Source: Ruminococcus sp. YE71
GTDB taxonomy: Bacteria; Bacillota; Clostridia; Oscillospirales; Ruminococcaceae
Direction of reading: 5' to 3'
NCBI RefSeq assembly: GCF_900119155.1
Contig: NZ_FPIR01000001.1
Span: 124,001 to 188,000 of the forward strand
Length of the DNA: 64,000 nucleotides
Position numbers and translations under genes: made by a program. The notes beneath the pieces were generated by a model. That model saw only the letters and a program-made list of their open reading frames with translations. It was not told the DNA's origin and searched no databases. This document shows, piece by piece, positions 7,171-16,429 of the stretch. The first letter of the stretch is position 1. Each line of letters begins with the position of its first letter.

Positions 7171-10100
7171 TTAAGGCATGGTCACTTTGTCTTCGGAGAT
7201 GATTATTTTGCCGAGTTCCTGTGCTCTGCCGATGCCTTCGGAGAGGGATGCTTTCGCGGTGTCGGTCAGGCGCGGGCAGCCGAACAGACGGGCTGTTTCG
7301 CGTTCGAGGTCGGTGACGCTCATAGCTATCTGCTCCGAGATTATGAGCTGAGCTGCCGCCGCTATCTCTTCGGGAGCTATCTCGTCGAGGGGACGCTTGT
7401 GCTTCTCGCCCTCGGCAGGCACGCGGCAGCCGTCGTAGGCGTCGGGCAGCTGCCATGCCGCCCAGATGAACTCCGCACCGCTCTCGTATTCGCGGATGAT
7501 GCCGCCAGCCTTGTTCACCGCTTCGAGGAAGACAGCGTCCACCTTACTGCCTGCGCGGGAGATGCCCCACGCCGCGATGATGCGCTTTTTGACGCTTTGC
7601 AGGGAAACGGGTGCTTCGGCTTCGATAATCCAGCCGATGTTCTCGGCTATCTTCGGGAGCGTTTCGGGCAGGTAGAAGTCCTTTGACGTGCCCGATGCCT
7701 GCACCTCCCACGCCGAGTATTTCTCGCAGCGTTCTGCCAGCGGCGAGGGCGCTTCCTCACGCTCGAACTCAATCGGCGGCGCGGCTATCGGCTTCGGCGG
7801 CTCGGGGATGTCCTCGGGCTCGGGGGGATTGCGCTTGATGTACAGCGCATCCTCTGCCGAGGTCTTTACGTCCTCCACCACCTTGTCGTGGTCGTTCAGC
7901 CAGTCGAGGGCATGAACGGTGTGCAGCTTCCAGCCGAGACCCTCCAGCACGGACGGCTGGACGATGTGGCGGTCGCGGGCGGTGGCGTTGTCGAAGTGCT
8001 GTCTGCCGTCGCAGATAACGCCCAGCAGGTAGCGCGAAGGTTCGTCGGGATCGACTATCGCAAGGTCAACGCGGTAGCCCGAACAGCCGACGCTCGTTCT
8101 CACGTCGTAGCCCTCACGGCGCAGACGCTCGGCAAGCTCTTCCGCAAAACCGTCGGAAACGGTTCGGCTGTCGGCGGCGTTGACCGCCAGTGCCTGCTTG
8201 CCCTTCGCCGCGAATTCGAGGAAGGCTTTGAGCTGTTCCACGCCGTCGGAACGGGTGCGGCTCATGTCTATCTGCTCGGGTCGCAGGGTCGAGTAAACGG
8301 TCATCGCCTTTCTCGCACGGGAGACCGCAACGTTCAGTCGTCTCCAGCCGCCGTCACGGTTGAGGGGACCGAAATTCATCGACACCTTGCCGTCCTTGTC
8401 GGGACCGTAGCCCACGCTGAACAGTATCACGTCGCGCTCGTCGCCCTGCACGTTTTCGAGATTCTTGATGATTATCGGCTCGTACATGGCGTTCGCAGCC
8501 GTTTCGAGGGACGGGTCGGCAAGGAACGCGTCGGACAGCAGGTCGTCTATCAGGTTCTGCTGAACGATGCTGAAGGTCACAACGCCGATACTCTCGCGGC
8601 AGAGAACGGGGTCGCGCAGGCGGCGGCATATCTCAGCCACCACCGCTTCGCCCTCGGCGCGGTTCTGCTTGGTCTTGCCCTTGTCGTACACGCCGTCAAC
8701 GTGTACCCAGCTGACCTTTGAGTCGAGGTCATCGGGGGAGGGGAAGGTCAGCAGCTTGTTCTCGTAGAAACGCGCGTTCGAGAAGGCGATAAGGCTCTCG
8801 TGGCGCGAACGGTAGTGCCACAGCAGGTGCTTCGAGGGCATGGTGAGGGCGAGGCAGTCGTCCAGCACGCTCTCCAGGTCTTCCTTGTCGTAGTTCTCCT
8901 CGTCAATGTGGGCGGTGGAGAAGAAGCTGGTCGGCGGCAGCTGTCGGGGGTCGCCCACGACTACCACGTTCTCGCCGCGCGCTATCGCTCCGACCGCTTC
9001 GGCGGTGGGCAGCTGCGAGGCTTCGTCGAACACGACAAGGTCGAATTTCGGGAAGTTCGGGTCGATGTACTGAGCCACCGAGATGGGCGACATCAGCATA
9101 CAGGGGCAGATGCGGCGCAGCAGGTTCGGTATCTGGTCGAACAGCTTTCGGATGGAGAGCATACGTCCGCCGCTGCGGATAGCCTTTTGCAGGGTCGCAA
9201 GCTCTGAGCTTCCCTTGCCTGCCGAGGTGTTCGGCACGTTCGCCGACAGCCTTGCGCAAAGCTCCTGAACGGTCAGGCGGCTGAATGAGTCGAGGGTCTC
9301 GCGGTAGCGCTCCACCTCGTCGTCGAACTGCGCCTCGCTGAATGTGCCTATTGCGGGATCGTCGCGGAACGCCGTATCTATCACGGTGCGGCAAATCATA
9401 TGGTCAAAGGCAGCCGAGAGCTTTTCGGCAGGGACTTTTCCGCTCATGTACAGCTCGCCGATGATGCCCGCACCCAGCTCGTTCAGCTCGTTCAGCGAAC
9501 GCTGGAGCGCGGAACGCTCACGCAGGCGGTCGGAATTTCTCGCCAGCTTTGAAGCGGCGTCGGTGACGGCTTCAAAGACGTTCTCGCTGTTGTTGCAGGC
9601 GGTGATGTCCACGTACTTTGCGAAATCGCCGTTGACCACGCGGTCGTACTCGGCGCGTGCGGCTTTTTCCTCGTCGTACAGGCGGCAGAATTCGGCGGCT
9701 TCCGACTCGTTCGCCAGCTTGTTCTGCTGTTCGAGCGCGGTCAGCTCGGCGGTCTGCTCGCCGTATGCGATGAGCCGCTCCACCGACGCGGCGAGGTTGT
9801 CCTTCGTGACGGTGCCCGTCTGCTTGCAGTGGATGTCCAGCTCCTTCGCCAGCTTTTTGAGCGCGAAGTGCTGAGGGAGCGCCCATTTCTGCTCGGCGCG
9901 TTTGATGTTCAGCTTCATCTCGGCGGCGTTCAGGTCAAAGACGCTCTTTTCAAAAATGCGGTCGAGCTCGGCGCGTTCGGCGTTCACAGCCGCACGCTTC
10001 TGCGAGAGCTGTTCGGCGGTGTCGGTCAGTCTCTTGCGGCTGACGGCGCTGAGGTCGAGGGATTCCTTCGCGGCGGCGCAGAGCTTTTCGCAGGCAGTGC

Positions 10101-12768
10101 GCTCGCGGTCTGCGGCGGCAGCGGTGTCGCGGCAGAGGGACAGGAAGCGGTCGCGTATCTCGGGGGAGTAGTCGCACATGATGTAGTCACGGAGCGGCGA
10201 CGCAGAGATGTCCCCAAGCCTTGTGCCGACTGCGGCGGTCTGCGAAACGGCGTTCCTGAGCCTGTCGTGCAGTTCGGGGGTGAGGGTTGCGGCGTACTCC
10301 TGCGTGAAACCTCTGAGCGGCGCGAATTCGCCCTTCGGGTCGTAGCCGACTATGGCGTCGTAGAGGGTCATGCCCACAGGCATTTTCCTGTGCAGGCGTT
10401 CGATCTCGGTGTTCAGGCGCTCACGCATCAGGTGGAGATTTTCAGCGGTGCGCGCGTAATCTGAGGGCTCCTTGATGCGCCCCACGTTCAGCGTCGCTTC
10501 GAGCTGTGAGAGAACGGCACGTTTCTGAGCCTTGTTGGAGTGAAGTTCGAGGCAGAAGGGGTCAAGACCTATCTTCGCAAGGCGGTTCTGCACCACAGAC
10601 AGCGCCGCCATCTTCTCGGCGACGAACAGCACGCTCTTGCCCGAAAACAGCGCGTTTGCGATGAGGTTGGTGATGGTCTGGCTCTTGCCCGTTCCTGGAG
10701 GGCCGTGAAGCACGAAGCTCTCGCCCTGTGCGGCGGCGTAGATAGCCGCCAGCTGAGACGAGTCGGCAGAGGTGGGGATCGCCATGTCGGCAGGCTTCAC
10801 GGTGCTGTCGAGACTGCGGACGTCGAGCTGACCGTTCTGCGGCTCCCATTCGAGCCTGCCCGACATCAGTGAGCGGACGACCTTGTTCTTCGCCAGATCG
10901 TCGCTGCGGTTTTTCAGGTCGTTCCACATGATGAACTGGGAGAAGGAGAACTGCCCGATGAACGCCGCTTCCTCAACGTCCCAGCGCGGCTTCGCCATGA
11001 CGCTCTGACGCATGGTGTTGAACACGAGTGCCAGGTCGGCGCCGCTCTCGTCCTGCGGCAGGGGGTCAAGACCGCTGACGGTGATGCCGTGATCCTGACG
11101 CAGCATTTCGAGGAGGGTGACGTTCATCTGCGCGTCCTCATCGCGGATGCGGAGCGAATATGCGCGTTCGCGGAGGTTCTTCACCAGATCCACGGGGATG
11201 AGCACGAGGGGTGCGTAGCGCGGCTTTTCGCTGCGGTCGGTCTCGAACCATTTGAGGAATCCCAGTGCAAGGTACAGCGTATTCGCGCCGTTTTCTTCGA
11301 GGGACTGCTTTGCGCTGCGGTGGAGTTTCTTGAGCTTGATCTCCAGCTCGTCGGCGTGGCAGAAGCTGCGAAGGCGGAAGCTGGTGAACTCCGACTCGGA
11401 GATAGCCTTGATCTGCTCGGCGTTGTTTTCGAGCTCGAAGATCTTGCTGTCGGACGCCTTGAAGGACTGTTCGGCGGGCATGGGCATGATCTTGAAGCTC
11501 TCGCCGCGGGAGATCTCGTCCTCAAGCCGTGCGAGCTCGGCGGTCATCAGCTGAACGCTCATAGCCCCCGGTCGAAAATTGAGCAGCGAGTTGCGCAGAC
11601 TGAGGTCGAGGAGCTTGCGTTCCCAGACCGCCTGTTTGGTCAGCTCCTGCGCTTCGGCGGTGACGCCGTGGATGTTCATGTCGATGTCCTTCGGAGCGGC
11701 GGTGACGGTATTTGCGGCGGACTTGCAGTCGGCGGCGACCATCCTGTCCGCTTCCTCCAGCTTCATGGGGATGGGTCGGATACCGCTGGCGCGGCATCTT
11801 GCGATGTCGATAGTCAGGTCGAAAGCGGCGGTATCGTCAAGGTGGGAGAGTGCCAGCCGTTCGGCGTTCTCGAAGTCGGTGCTGTCCTTGCCTGCGGTGA
11901 AGGCGGTGCATTCGATAAGGCAGAGCTCGTCGATACCGCGTGCGGCGCGTTTGGTGAGGGCGGCAGGGTCGTCGTTGACGCACTCGGGGAAGGTCTGTTT
12001 TTCGAGCCAGAAACCTGCGAAGGCGTGACCCTCGATGACCACCACGAGGGGGTTGATGCCGGCGGCTTCGAGGCAGGAAGCGTACAGCAGGGCGAGGTCG
12101 ATGCAGGTTCCCTGCTTGGCAGTCAGGACGGTATCGGCGAGCCGCACGCGCTGACCCACGCTGTTATAGGACGGCGGCGGCACGATATACGCGATATTCT
12201 CAGCCTGCAAAGCGGCGTAGAGTGCGGCTGCCTGTTTCTTGACGATGTTTGGGTTTCGGGTCAGGTAGCCCGTAAAGGAAGGGTCGCCCGTCCATTCGGC
12301 GAGGTATGAAGCCGCCTTAGCGGTGATCTGCGAAACGGCGGGGTGGTTCGGGGTAACGAACGCCGCGGTCATTTCGGGCAGTATCCGTGTACCGAGCCAG
12401 TGGTTATGGGGCATCAGGTCTACGGGCTTATCCTCGCACCAGAGGGTAGTTTCGCCGCCCTCGGGCGAATCCGCGGTTATCTCGACGCGGACGATCGCCG
12501 CCATATTCTCGGTCAGCGAGAACAGGTATTCGGTCGAGAGCAGAAGTCTGACAGGCGACAGTTCGACAGGCTGATGCGGTTCTGCCTTTTCGATGTCAGC
12601 GGTGAAATCCCTCACGAACTCGGGTTCGGAAGTGACCCTGACGTGCAGACCGTACACAGGCGTATCGCCGTCGTTTCTGACCACTATGCTTTTGATGAGG
12701 GGAATATAGTTCTGCTGCATCGCGAGGTTCAGTGTTGTCAGCAGGTCCACCTCTGCGGAAAAGCTCAT
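7171..12768 (-). CDS. DUF4011/SF1 helicase with transglutaminase-like and nuclease domains
   Basis: A giant 1865-residue protein of the COG1112 helicase group. Visible modules: an N-terminal beta-rich domain (1-125); a transglutaminase-like domain with KQGTCIDLALLYAS (C222) and EGHAFAGFW (H248); a DUF4011 region (about 375-640); an SF1 helicase core with Walker A GPPGTGKS at 689-696, a helical insertion at 750-1200, Walker B VVFDEAS at 1245-1251, GDPRQLPPTS at 1272-1281, motif V ENVQGDERD at 1438-1446 and motif VI LNVAVSRAR at 1478-1486; a restriction-like domain (about 1535-1640, YRVDLAIVD and GVICDG); and a C-terminal DUF3320 (about 1705-1865). The start at 12768 (MSFSAEVDLL) has AAAGGAGCA upstream; the longer frame runs into repeats. 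Such fusions occur in defence contexts, but the function here is unknown. It is monocistronic and has repeats at both ends. Confidence 0.85.
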   Translation of the reverse strand: MSFSAEVDLLTTLNLAMQQNYIPLIKSIVVRNDGDTPVYGLHVRVTSEPEFVRDFTADIEKAEPHQPVELSPVRLLLSTEYLFSLTENMAAIVRVEITADSPEGGETTLWCEDKPVDLMPHNHWLGTRILPEMTAAFVTPNHPAVSQITAKAASYLAEWTGDPSFTGYLTRNPNIVKKQAAALYAALQAENIAYIVPPPSYNSVGQRVRLADTVLTAKQGTCIDLALLYASCLEAAGINPLVVVIEGHAFAGFWLEKQTFPECVNDDPAALTKRAARGIDELCLIECTAFTAGKDSTDFENAERLALSHLDDTAAFDLTIDIARCRASGIRPIPMKLEEADRMVAADCKSAANTVTAAPKDIDMNIHGVTAEAQELTKQAVWERKLLDLSLRNSLLNFRPGAMSVQLMTAELARLEDEISRGESFKIMPMPAEQSFKASDSKIFELENNAEQIKAISESEFTSFRLRSFCHADELEIKLKKLHRSAKQSLEENGANTLYLALGFLKWFETDRSEKPRYAPLVLIPVDLVKNLRERAYSLRIRDEDAQMNVTLLEMLRQDHGITVSGLDPLPQDESGADLALVFNTMRQSVMAKPRWDVEEAAFIGQFSFSQFIMWNDLKNRSDDLAKNKVVRSLMSGRLEWEPQNGQLDVRSLDSTVKPADMAIPTSADSSQLAAIYAAAQGESFVLHGPPGTGKSQTITNLIANALFSGKSVLFVAEKMAALSVVQNRLAKIGLDPFCLELHSNKAQKRAVLSQLEATLNVGRIKEPSDYARTAENLHLMRERLNTEIERLHRKMPVGMTLYDAIVGYDPKGEFAPLRGFTQEYAATLTPELHDRLRNAVSQTAAVGTRLGDISASPLRDYIMCDYSPEIRDRFLSLCRDTAAAADRERTACEKLCAAAKESLDLSAVSRKRLTDTAEQLSQKRAAVNAERAELDRIFEKSVFDLNAAEMKLNIKRAEQKWALPQHFALKKLAKELDIHCKQTGTVTKDNLAASVERLIAYGEQTAELTALEQQNKLANESEAAEFCRLYDEEKAARAEYDRVVNGDFAKYVDITACNNSENVFEAVTDAASKLARNSDRLRERSALQRSLNELNELGAGIIGELYMSGKVPAEKLSAAFDHMICRTVIDTAFRDDPAIGTFSEAQFDDEVERYRETLDSFSRLTVQELCARLSANVPNTSAGKGSSELATLQKAIRSGGRMLSIRKLFDQIPNLLRRICPCMLMSPISVAQYIDPNFPKFDLVVFDEASQLPTAEAVGAIARGENVVVVGDPRQLPPTSFFSTAHIDEENYDKEDLESVLDDCLALTMPSKHLLWHYRSRHESLIAFSNARFYENKLLTFPSPDDLDSKVSWVHVDGVYDKGKTKQNRAEGEAVVAEICRRLRDPVLCRESIGVVTFSIVQQNLIDDLLSDAFLADPSLETAANAMYEPIIIKNLENVQGDERDVILFSVGYGPDKDGKVSMNFGPLNRDGGWRRLNVAVSRARKAMTVYSTLRPEQIDMSRTRSDGVEQLKAFLEFAAKGKQALAVNAADSRTVSDGFAEELAERLRREGYDVRTSVGCSGYRVDLAIVDPDEPSRYLLGVICDGRQHFDNATARDRHIVQPSVLEGLGWKLHTVHALDWLNDHDKVVEDVKTSAEDALYIKRNPPEPEDIPEPPKPIAAPPIEFEREEAPSPLAERCEKYSAWEVQASGTSKDFYLPETLPKIAENIGWIIEAEAPVSLQSVKKRIIAAWGISRAGSKVDAVFLEAVNKAGGIIREYESGAEFIWAAWQLPDAYDGCRVPAEGEKHKRPLDEIAPEEIAAAAQLIISEQIAMSVTDLERETARLFGCPRLTDTAKASLSEGIGRAQELGKIIISEDKVTMP

Positions 12769-12889
12769 CTTTGGTTGCTCCTTTCGGAATGTGATTTTTG
12801 GGGTGTATTTTGTTTTTTGGGGACTTGGTCCGATGTTTTTTTTCGTGGTGTTGCGGAATACTGTGGGTTTAGGATATATGGGGGGGCTT

Positions 12890-13075
12890 TTGGTCGGTCT
12901 TGCGACCGACTTTGGAGTTTCACTCGAATCGCTGGCGCTCTCTCGCGAAAAATAAAATCGGCAGATCTTGTGTTCTTGCTCTTGTGGCTGGGACTTCTCA
13001 TGCCGAGCCTTTCGGGGCGGTCGATCCGGGCTGCCGATTTTATTTGTTTGGTGGGGAATGTTTGCGCGCTTACGT
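12890..13075 (-). repeat. family B repeat, copy 2
   Basis: Read on the minus strand, the arms are CTGCCGATTTTATT (complement at 12949-12964) and AAAATCGGCAG (complement at 13031-13044), with the CCGAAAGGC loop core and the CGATTCGAGTG flank (12921-12932 on plus). The flank points to the helicase start, about 150 bases away. It forms a composite with the adjacent family A copy 4. Confidence 0.8.
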
Positions 13076-13084
13076 GATGTTTGA

Positions 13085-13240
13085 GCTGACTGCTCATTTT
13101 CCTGGGGGAAACCCTTTGAAAAGGGTTCTCCCCCAGACCCCTTTCCTAAACTTTTTGATTCTCTGGCGAACACGCTTCGTTTGTGCGGGTCTTTCGGTTC
13201 TTCACACGGAGTGGTGCCTGCTTCCCCATCCCGCACTCAT
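13085..13240. repeat. family A repeat, copy 4
   Basis: The hairpin CTGGGGGAAACCC...GGGTTCTCCCCCAG spans 13102-13136, followed by CCTTTCCTAAACTTTTTGAT and GGCGAACACGCTTCG. This matches 16620-16715 nearly base for base. CCCGCACTCA at 13229-13238 is the family's terminal sequence in inverse orientation. Confidence 0.75.
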
Positions 13241-13268
13241 GGAGTGAGGCGCAGCCGAACGTACCGCG

Positions 13269-13312
13269 AAAAAAACGCAGTCTGTGCAGGCTGTCCTGCC
13301 GCACAGACTGCG
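13269..13312 (-). terminator. intrinsic terminator after icd
   Basis: A 12-bp perfect stem (CGCAGTCTGTGC and its complement, 13276-13287 and 13301-13312) is followed on the minus strand by a run of seven U, 17 bases after the icd stop at 13329. Confidence 0.85.
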
Positions 13313-13328
13313 GGGGCTTTTTTAGATT

Positions 13329-14540
13329 TTACAGAAGTGCTTTCAGTCTCTCGTCAACGGCTCTCAGGAATTCCTCAGTGCCTACCTTCTGCTTGTTCTC
13401 CAGCTTCGACAGCAGATACAGGTCGCCTGTCATAACGCCGTCCTCAATGGTCCGGATGGTCGCCTTCTCCAGCTTGTCGGCAAACGCCATCAGCTCGGGC
13501 AGGTTATCCAGCTCGCCGCGCTTTCTCAGCGCACCTGTCCACGCAAACAGCGTCGCAACAGAGTTGGTCGAGGTCGGCTCGCCCTTCAGGTGCTTGTAGT
13601 AGTGGCGCTGAACAGTGCCGTGTGCAGCTTCGTACTCGTAGATGCCGTCGGGCGAAACGAGCACCGAAGTCATCATAGCCAGCGAACCGTATGCGGTAGC
13701 TACCATGTCGCTCATAACGTCGCCGTCGTAGTTCTTGCAAGCCCAGATGTAGCCGCCCTCGGAACGGATAACTCTTGCAACAGCGTCGTCAATGAGGGTG
13801 TAGAAATACTCGATGCCTGCCGCCGCGAACTTCTCCTTGTACTCAGCCTCGAATATCTCGGCGAAAATGTCCTTGAAGCGGTGGTCGTACTTCTTCGAGA
13901 TGGTGTCCTTGGTCGCGAACCAAACGTCCTGCTTGGTGTCGAGCGCGTAGTTGAAGCAGGCTCTTGCGAAGGAGCCGATGGAGTCGTCGCGGTTGTGCAG
14001 ACCCTGGATGATGCCTGCGCCCTCGGTGAACTCGTGGATGGTCTCCTTGGTAACGGTGCCGTCGGGAGCGGTGCATACCAGCTCGGTCTTAGCGCCTGCG
14101 GGTACCTGCATCTCGACGTTCTTGTAAACATCGCCGTATGCGTGACGTGCGATGGTGATAGGCTTTGTCCATGTGGGGATGTAGGGTGTGATGCCCTTAA
14201 CGAGGATGGGCGCTCTGAAAACGGTGCCGTCGAGCATCGCACGGATGGTGCCGTTGGGCGACTTCCACATCTGCGAGAGGTTGTACTCGGGCATACGAGC
14301 CGCGTTCGGGGTGATGGTCGCGCACTTTACCGCAACGCCGTATTTCTTGGTGGCGTTCGCAGAGTCAACAGTGACCTGATCCTTCGTCTTCTCACGGTTC
14401 GGCAGGCCGAGGTCGTAGTACTCGGTCTTGAGGTCGATGTAGGGTGTCAGCAGAATGTCCTTTATCTCCTGCCAGATGATTCGAGTCATCTCGTCGCCGT
14501 CCATCTCAACTAACGGCGTCTTCATCTCAATCTTAGCCAT
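13329..14540 (-). CDS. icd: isocitrate dehydrogenase, NADP-dependent
   Basis: Oxidises isocitrate to 2-oxoglutarate with NADP, supplying carbon for glutamate in the oxidative branch of the TCA cycle. The 403-residue sequence ([56 protein letters not shown], then [13 protein letters not shown]) is of the homodimeric eukaryote-like subfamily rather than the E. coli Icd type. The substrate-binding region SPNGTIR and the [17 protein letters not shown] metal-binding block are intact. The start has GGAGG upstream. With acn and pckG a few kilobases away on the same strand it forms a loose central-carbon group, although family A copy 5 and three membrane-protein genes intervene upstream. Confidence 0.95.
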   Translation of the reverse strand: MAKIEMKTPLVEMDGDEMTRIIWQEIKDILLTPYIDLKTEYYDLGLPNREKTKDQVTVDSANATKKYGVAVKCATITPNAARMPEYNLSQMWKSPNGTIRAMLDGTVFRAPILVKGITPYIPTWTKPITIARHAYGDVYKNVEMQVPAGAKTELVCTAPDGTVTKETIHEFTEGAGIIQGLHNRDDSIGSFARACFNYALDTKQDVWFATKDTISKKYDHRFKDIFAEIFEAEYKEKFAAAGIEYFYTLIDDAVARVIRSEGGYIWACKNYDGDVMSDMVATAYGSLAMMTSVLVSPDGIYEYEAAHGTVQRHYYKHLKGEPTSTNSVATLFAWTGALRKRGELDNLPELMAFADKLEKATIRTIEDGVMTGDLYLLSKLENKQKVGTEEFLRAVDERLKALL

Positions 14541-14583
14541 GTAATTTTCCTCCGATTCAATTTCTTTCCTGCATCACGTAGGG

Positions 14584-14699
14584 TGAGTGCAGGTCTTACT
14601 GTGGGAAACCTTTCTGAAGAAAGGTTCTCCCCCAGACCCCCTTCCAAAGACTTTTGATATTTTTGGAAAGGGTATTTCCCAAAATTAGTCCTGCACTCA
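14584..14699. repeat. family A repeat, copy 5 (116-bp form with 10-bp terminal inverted repeats)
   Basis: The ends TGAGTGCAGG (14584-14593) and CCTGCACTCA (14690-14699) are perfect inverted repeats. Inside is the GGGAAACCTTTC...GAAAGGTTCTCCC hairpin (14603-14631) and CCTTCCAAAGACTTTT. This is the neatest compact copy and best shows the MITE-like organisation. No flanking target-site duplication is obvious. Confidence 0.8.
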
Positions 14700-14701
14700 A
14701 T

Positions 14702-15112
14702 TTACATGAGGCAGGTAAGGAATCCTGCCAGAACGCCTGCGAGGGCTATCCAGAAGGCGAGTTTTGTGCTGCGGAATGCGGTCACGGCGTCCTCGTTTCC
14801 GAAGGCGTTGTGTTTAACGAACACGCCGCCGTAGAAGCCGATAGAGCCGAGAATGATATACACGCCCAAATCGTGGCTGCCGAGCAGGAATGCGATAGCG
14901 ACGCCGAACAGCACGCCTATACCGGCAGGTGCGGCCTCGATAAGGTCTTCTATCTCCTCTTCGTTGGTCCTATAGCTGTAGCCCGATCTGCGGAACATAT
15001 TTTCGCGTCTCAGCTGAGCCTGTCTGTCCTCAAAGCGGCGGTGAACTTCGCCCTGCATTTTGAGTCGCTCGAACTCTTCCATCGCCTGACGGCGCTTTTC
15101 TTCATCGTTCAT
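14702..15112 (-). CDS. small membrane protein, unrecognised
   Basis: A 136-residue protein. The N-terminal half (residues 1-50) is highly charged and probably helical (DEEKRRQAMEEFERLKMQGE). At least two and probably three hydrophobic segments follow (around AAPAGIGVLFGVAIAFLLGS, YIILGSIGFYGGVFV, AFWIALAGVLAGFLTCLM). The start is the ATG at 15112, eight bases after GGAGG; the upstream GTG at 15121 lies too close to that site. The TGA of the TraX gene is one base upstream, so the two are translationally coupled. I do not recognise the family; a membrane accessory to the TraX protein is plausible only from position. Confidence 0.7.
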   Translation of the reverse strand: MNDEEKRRQAMEEFERLKMQGEVHRRFEDRQAQLRRENMFRRSGYSYRTNEEEIEDLIEAAPAGIGVLFGVAIAFLLGSHDLGVYIILGSIGFYGGVFVKHNAFGNEDAVTAFRSTKLAFWIALAGVLAGFLTCLM

Positions 15113-15113
15113 A

Positions 15114-15890
15114 TCACACACCTCCGAAAACGTACCATTTCAGCACACCGAGCACAACAAAATGCGCAGGGTAGAACACGTAAAAGAACCACTTGTTGAA
15201 CGCGCTTTTTTTGCCGCCCCTGCCGTTGTAGCAGAATATCACGAGCAAAGGCACGAGCCCGACCCCGAGGTTATACCAGCCGTAATACCACGGCTGTCCG
15301 TTTCCGCTCATAAACATTATACAGAGGTTCAGCGGCGCGTAGAGCAGTACCATCGCGAGCCATCTTTTGCGCCTGTCGTTTCGGTAAACGTGCAGGAAAA
15401 GCGGTCCGAGCACGTCCATGATAGGCCAGTCGCCGATGAGCGAAAGCAGGGTCAGCAGTACCACCAGCGTGACCTTCTGCGGTTTTGAGAGTTTCTCGCT
15501 GTCCCACACTCTCAGCGCGGTAATGCCGAGAAACAGTGTAAAAATAACGCCCTGAATGATAAGTGCCATCGGATTTTCCGCGATGGTTTCGAGTCCTGCC
15601 TCAAAGAAAACGAAAGGCAGCCACGAGACCAGTGCGAAAATACCGAGTCGTTTCTGATACTTCCTCACGTCGTGTGTATGGTGATAGCCTTCGGCGAGGA
15701 AATACGCCATCATAGGGCCTGTGAGTCTTCCGAAGAAGTGCATCACCTGTCCGAGCACGGGTATTCTCGCGTCCACGAAACCCCATGCCATGTGGTCGAG
15801 CACCATCGTAAAGATCACGAGGTATTTGAGCTGATTGCGGTCAAGCCCTTTTTTCTCTGCGGGCATAACAGCAGTCGATGTCATCTCCAT
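15114..15890 (-). CDS. TraX family membrane protein
   Basis: A 258-residue polytopic membrane protein recognisable as TraX (F-pilin acetylation protein family) by NQLKYLVIFTMVLDHMAWGF, GRLTGPMMAYFLAEGYHHTH (with the conserved family histidines) and the late FYVFYPAHFVVLGVLKW. About eight membrane helices are apparent. In Firmicutes TraX homologues are chromosomal and probably act as membrane acyltransferases on cell-surface or small-molecule substrates; the substrate is unknown. The gene sits in a three-gene minus-strand group with a small membrane protein on each side. No pilus or conjugation genes are nearby, so the family name should not be read as evidence of conjugation. Confidence 0.88.
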   Translation of the reverse strand: MEMTSTAVMPAEKKGLDRNQLKYLVIFTMVLDHMAWGFVDARIPVLGQVMHFFGRLTGPMMAYFLAEGYHHTHDVRKYQKRLGIFALVSWLPFVFFEAGLETIAENPMALIIQGVIFTLFLGITALRVWDSEKLSKPQKVTLVVLLTLLSLIGDWPIMDVLGPLFLHVYRNDRRKRWLAMVLLYAPLNLCIMFMSGNGQPWYYGWYNLGVGLVPLLVIFCYNGRGGKKSAFNKWFFYVFYPAHFVVLGVLKWYVFGGV

Positions 15891-15904
15891 ATTCTGTTCC
15901 TTTC

Positions 15905-16366
15905 TTAGTCTGTTGGCAGCTGATAATGAAAGCAGCTTGTCTGAGAGCTTTGTTCTTTATTTTTATTTCGGTTCTCCTCCGCCCAGTTTTCGCCGTAGGT
16001 CGCCTTATTGAAGGCGTTTATCGCGAAGCAGAAAAGCACCATCCAGAGTACCATTGTGACAGCCATAACTATCTTATCGACCTTTTTGGTCTTTTCCTCG
16101 TCACCGCCGAAGTACTTGTTCGCGACGACTCCGAAAAGCCATTTTCCGATAAACGCGCTGCCTATCCATGTAGCGAACGACACGATGATAAGAGCAGGCA
16201 GATTCGGTGTATTTACGAACTGCCAGTTTTCCATGCCAAGCATCTTTCCGAGAAGACCGCTCACGGCGATAACGACCCATTCCAGCGTGATAAGGATGGT
16301 AGCTATACCGTTTCCTTTTTTATATCTGGCTATGTGTCTGTCATTACGGCCATAATGTACTGACAT
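15905..16366 (-). CDS. small membrane protein, unrecognised
   Basis: A 153-residue protein with three clear hydrophobic segments (ILITLEWVVIAVSGLLG, ALIIVSFATWIGSAFIGKWL, IVMAVTMVLWMVLFCFAI) and a polar C-terminal tail rich in N, K and Q. AAGGAG lies 9 bases before the ATG at 16366. It is the first gene of the TraX group, 14 bases upstream of the traX-like gene, so co-transcription is very likely. A family B repeat (copy 3) ends about 65 bases upstream, with its CGATTCGAGTG flank facing this start. I do not recognise the family. Confidence 0.7.
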   Translation of the reverse strand: MSVHYGRNDRHIARYKKGNGIATILITLEWVVIAVSGLLGKMLGMENWQFVNTPNLPALIIVSFATWIGSAFIGKWLFGVVANKYFGGDEEKTKKVDKIVMAVTMVLWMVLFCFAINAFNKATYGENWAEENRNKNKEQSSQTSCFHYQLPTD

Positions 16367-16429
16367 TTCTTTTCTGCTCCTTCTTTGATGTGTTCCTGCT
16401 TTTTAGGGGGGTGAGGTTTTTTGTCGGTC

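Noticed and set aside
11089-12309. 406-codon plus-strand frame within the helicase locus
   Set aside because: Antisense to the DUF4011/transglutaminase region; no ribosome site or known domain.
15114-15890. TraX gene considered as a sign of a conjugative element
   Set aside because: No other conjugation, integrase or relaxase gene is near; chromosomal TraX homologues are common in Firmicutes.
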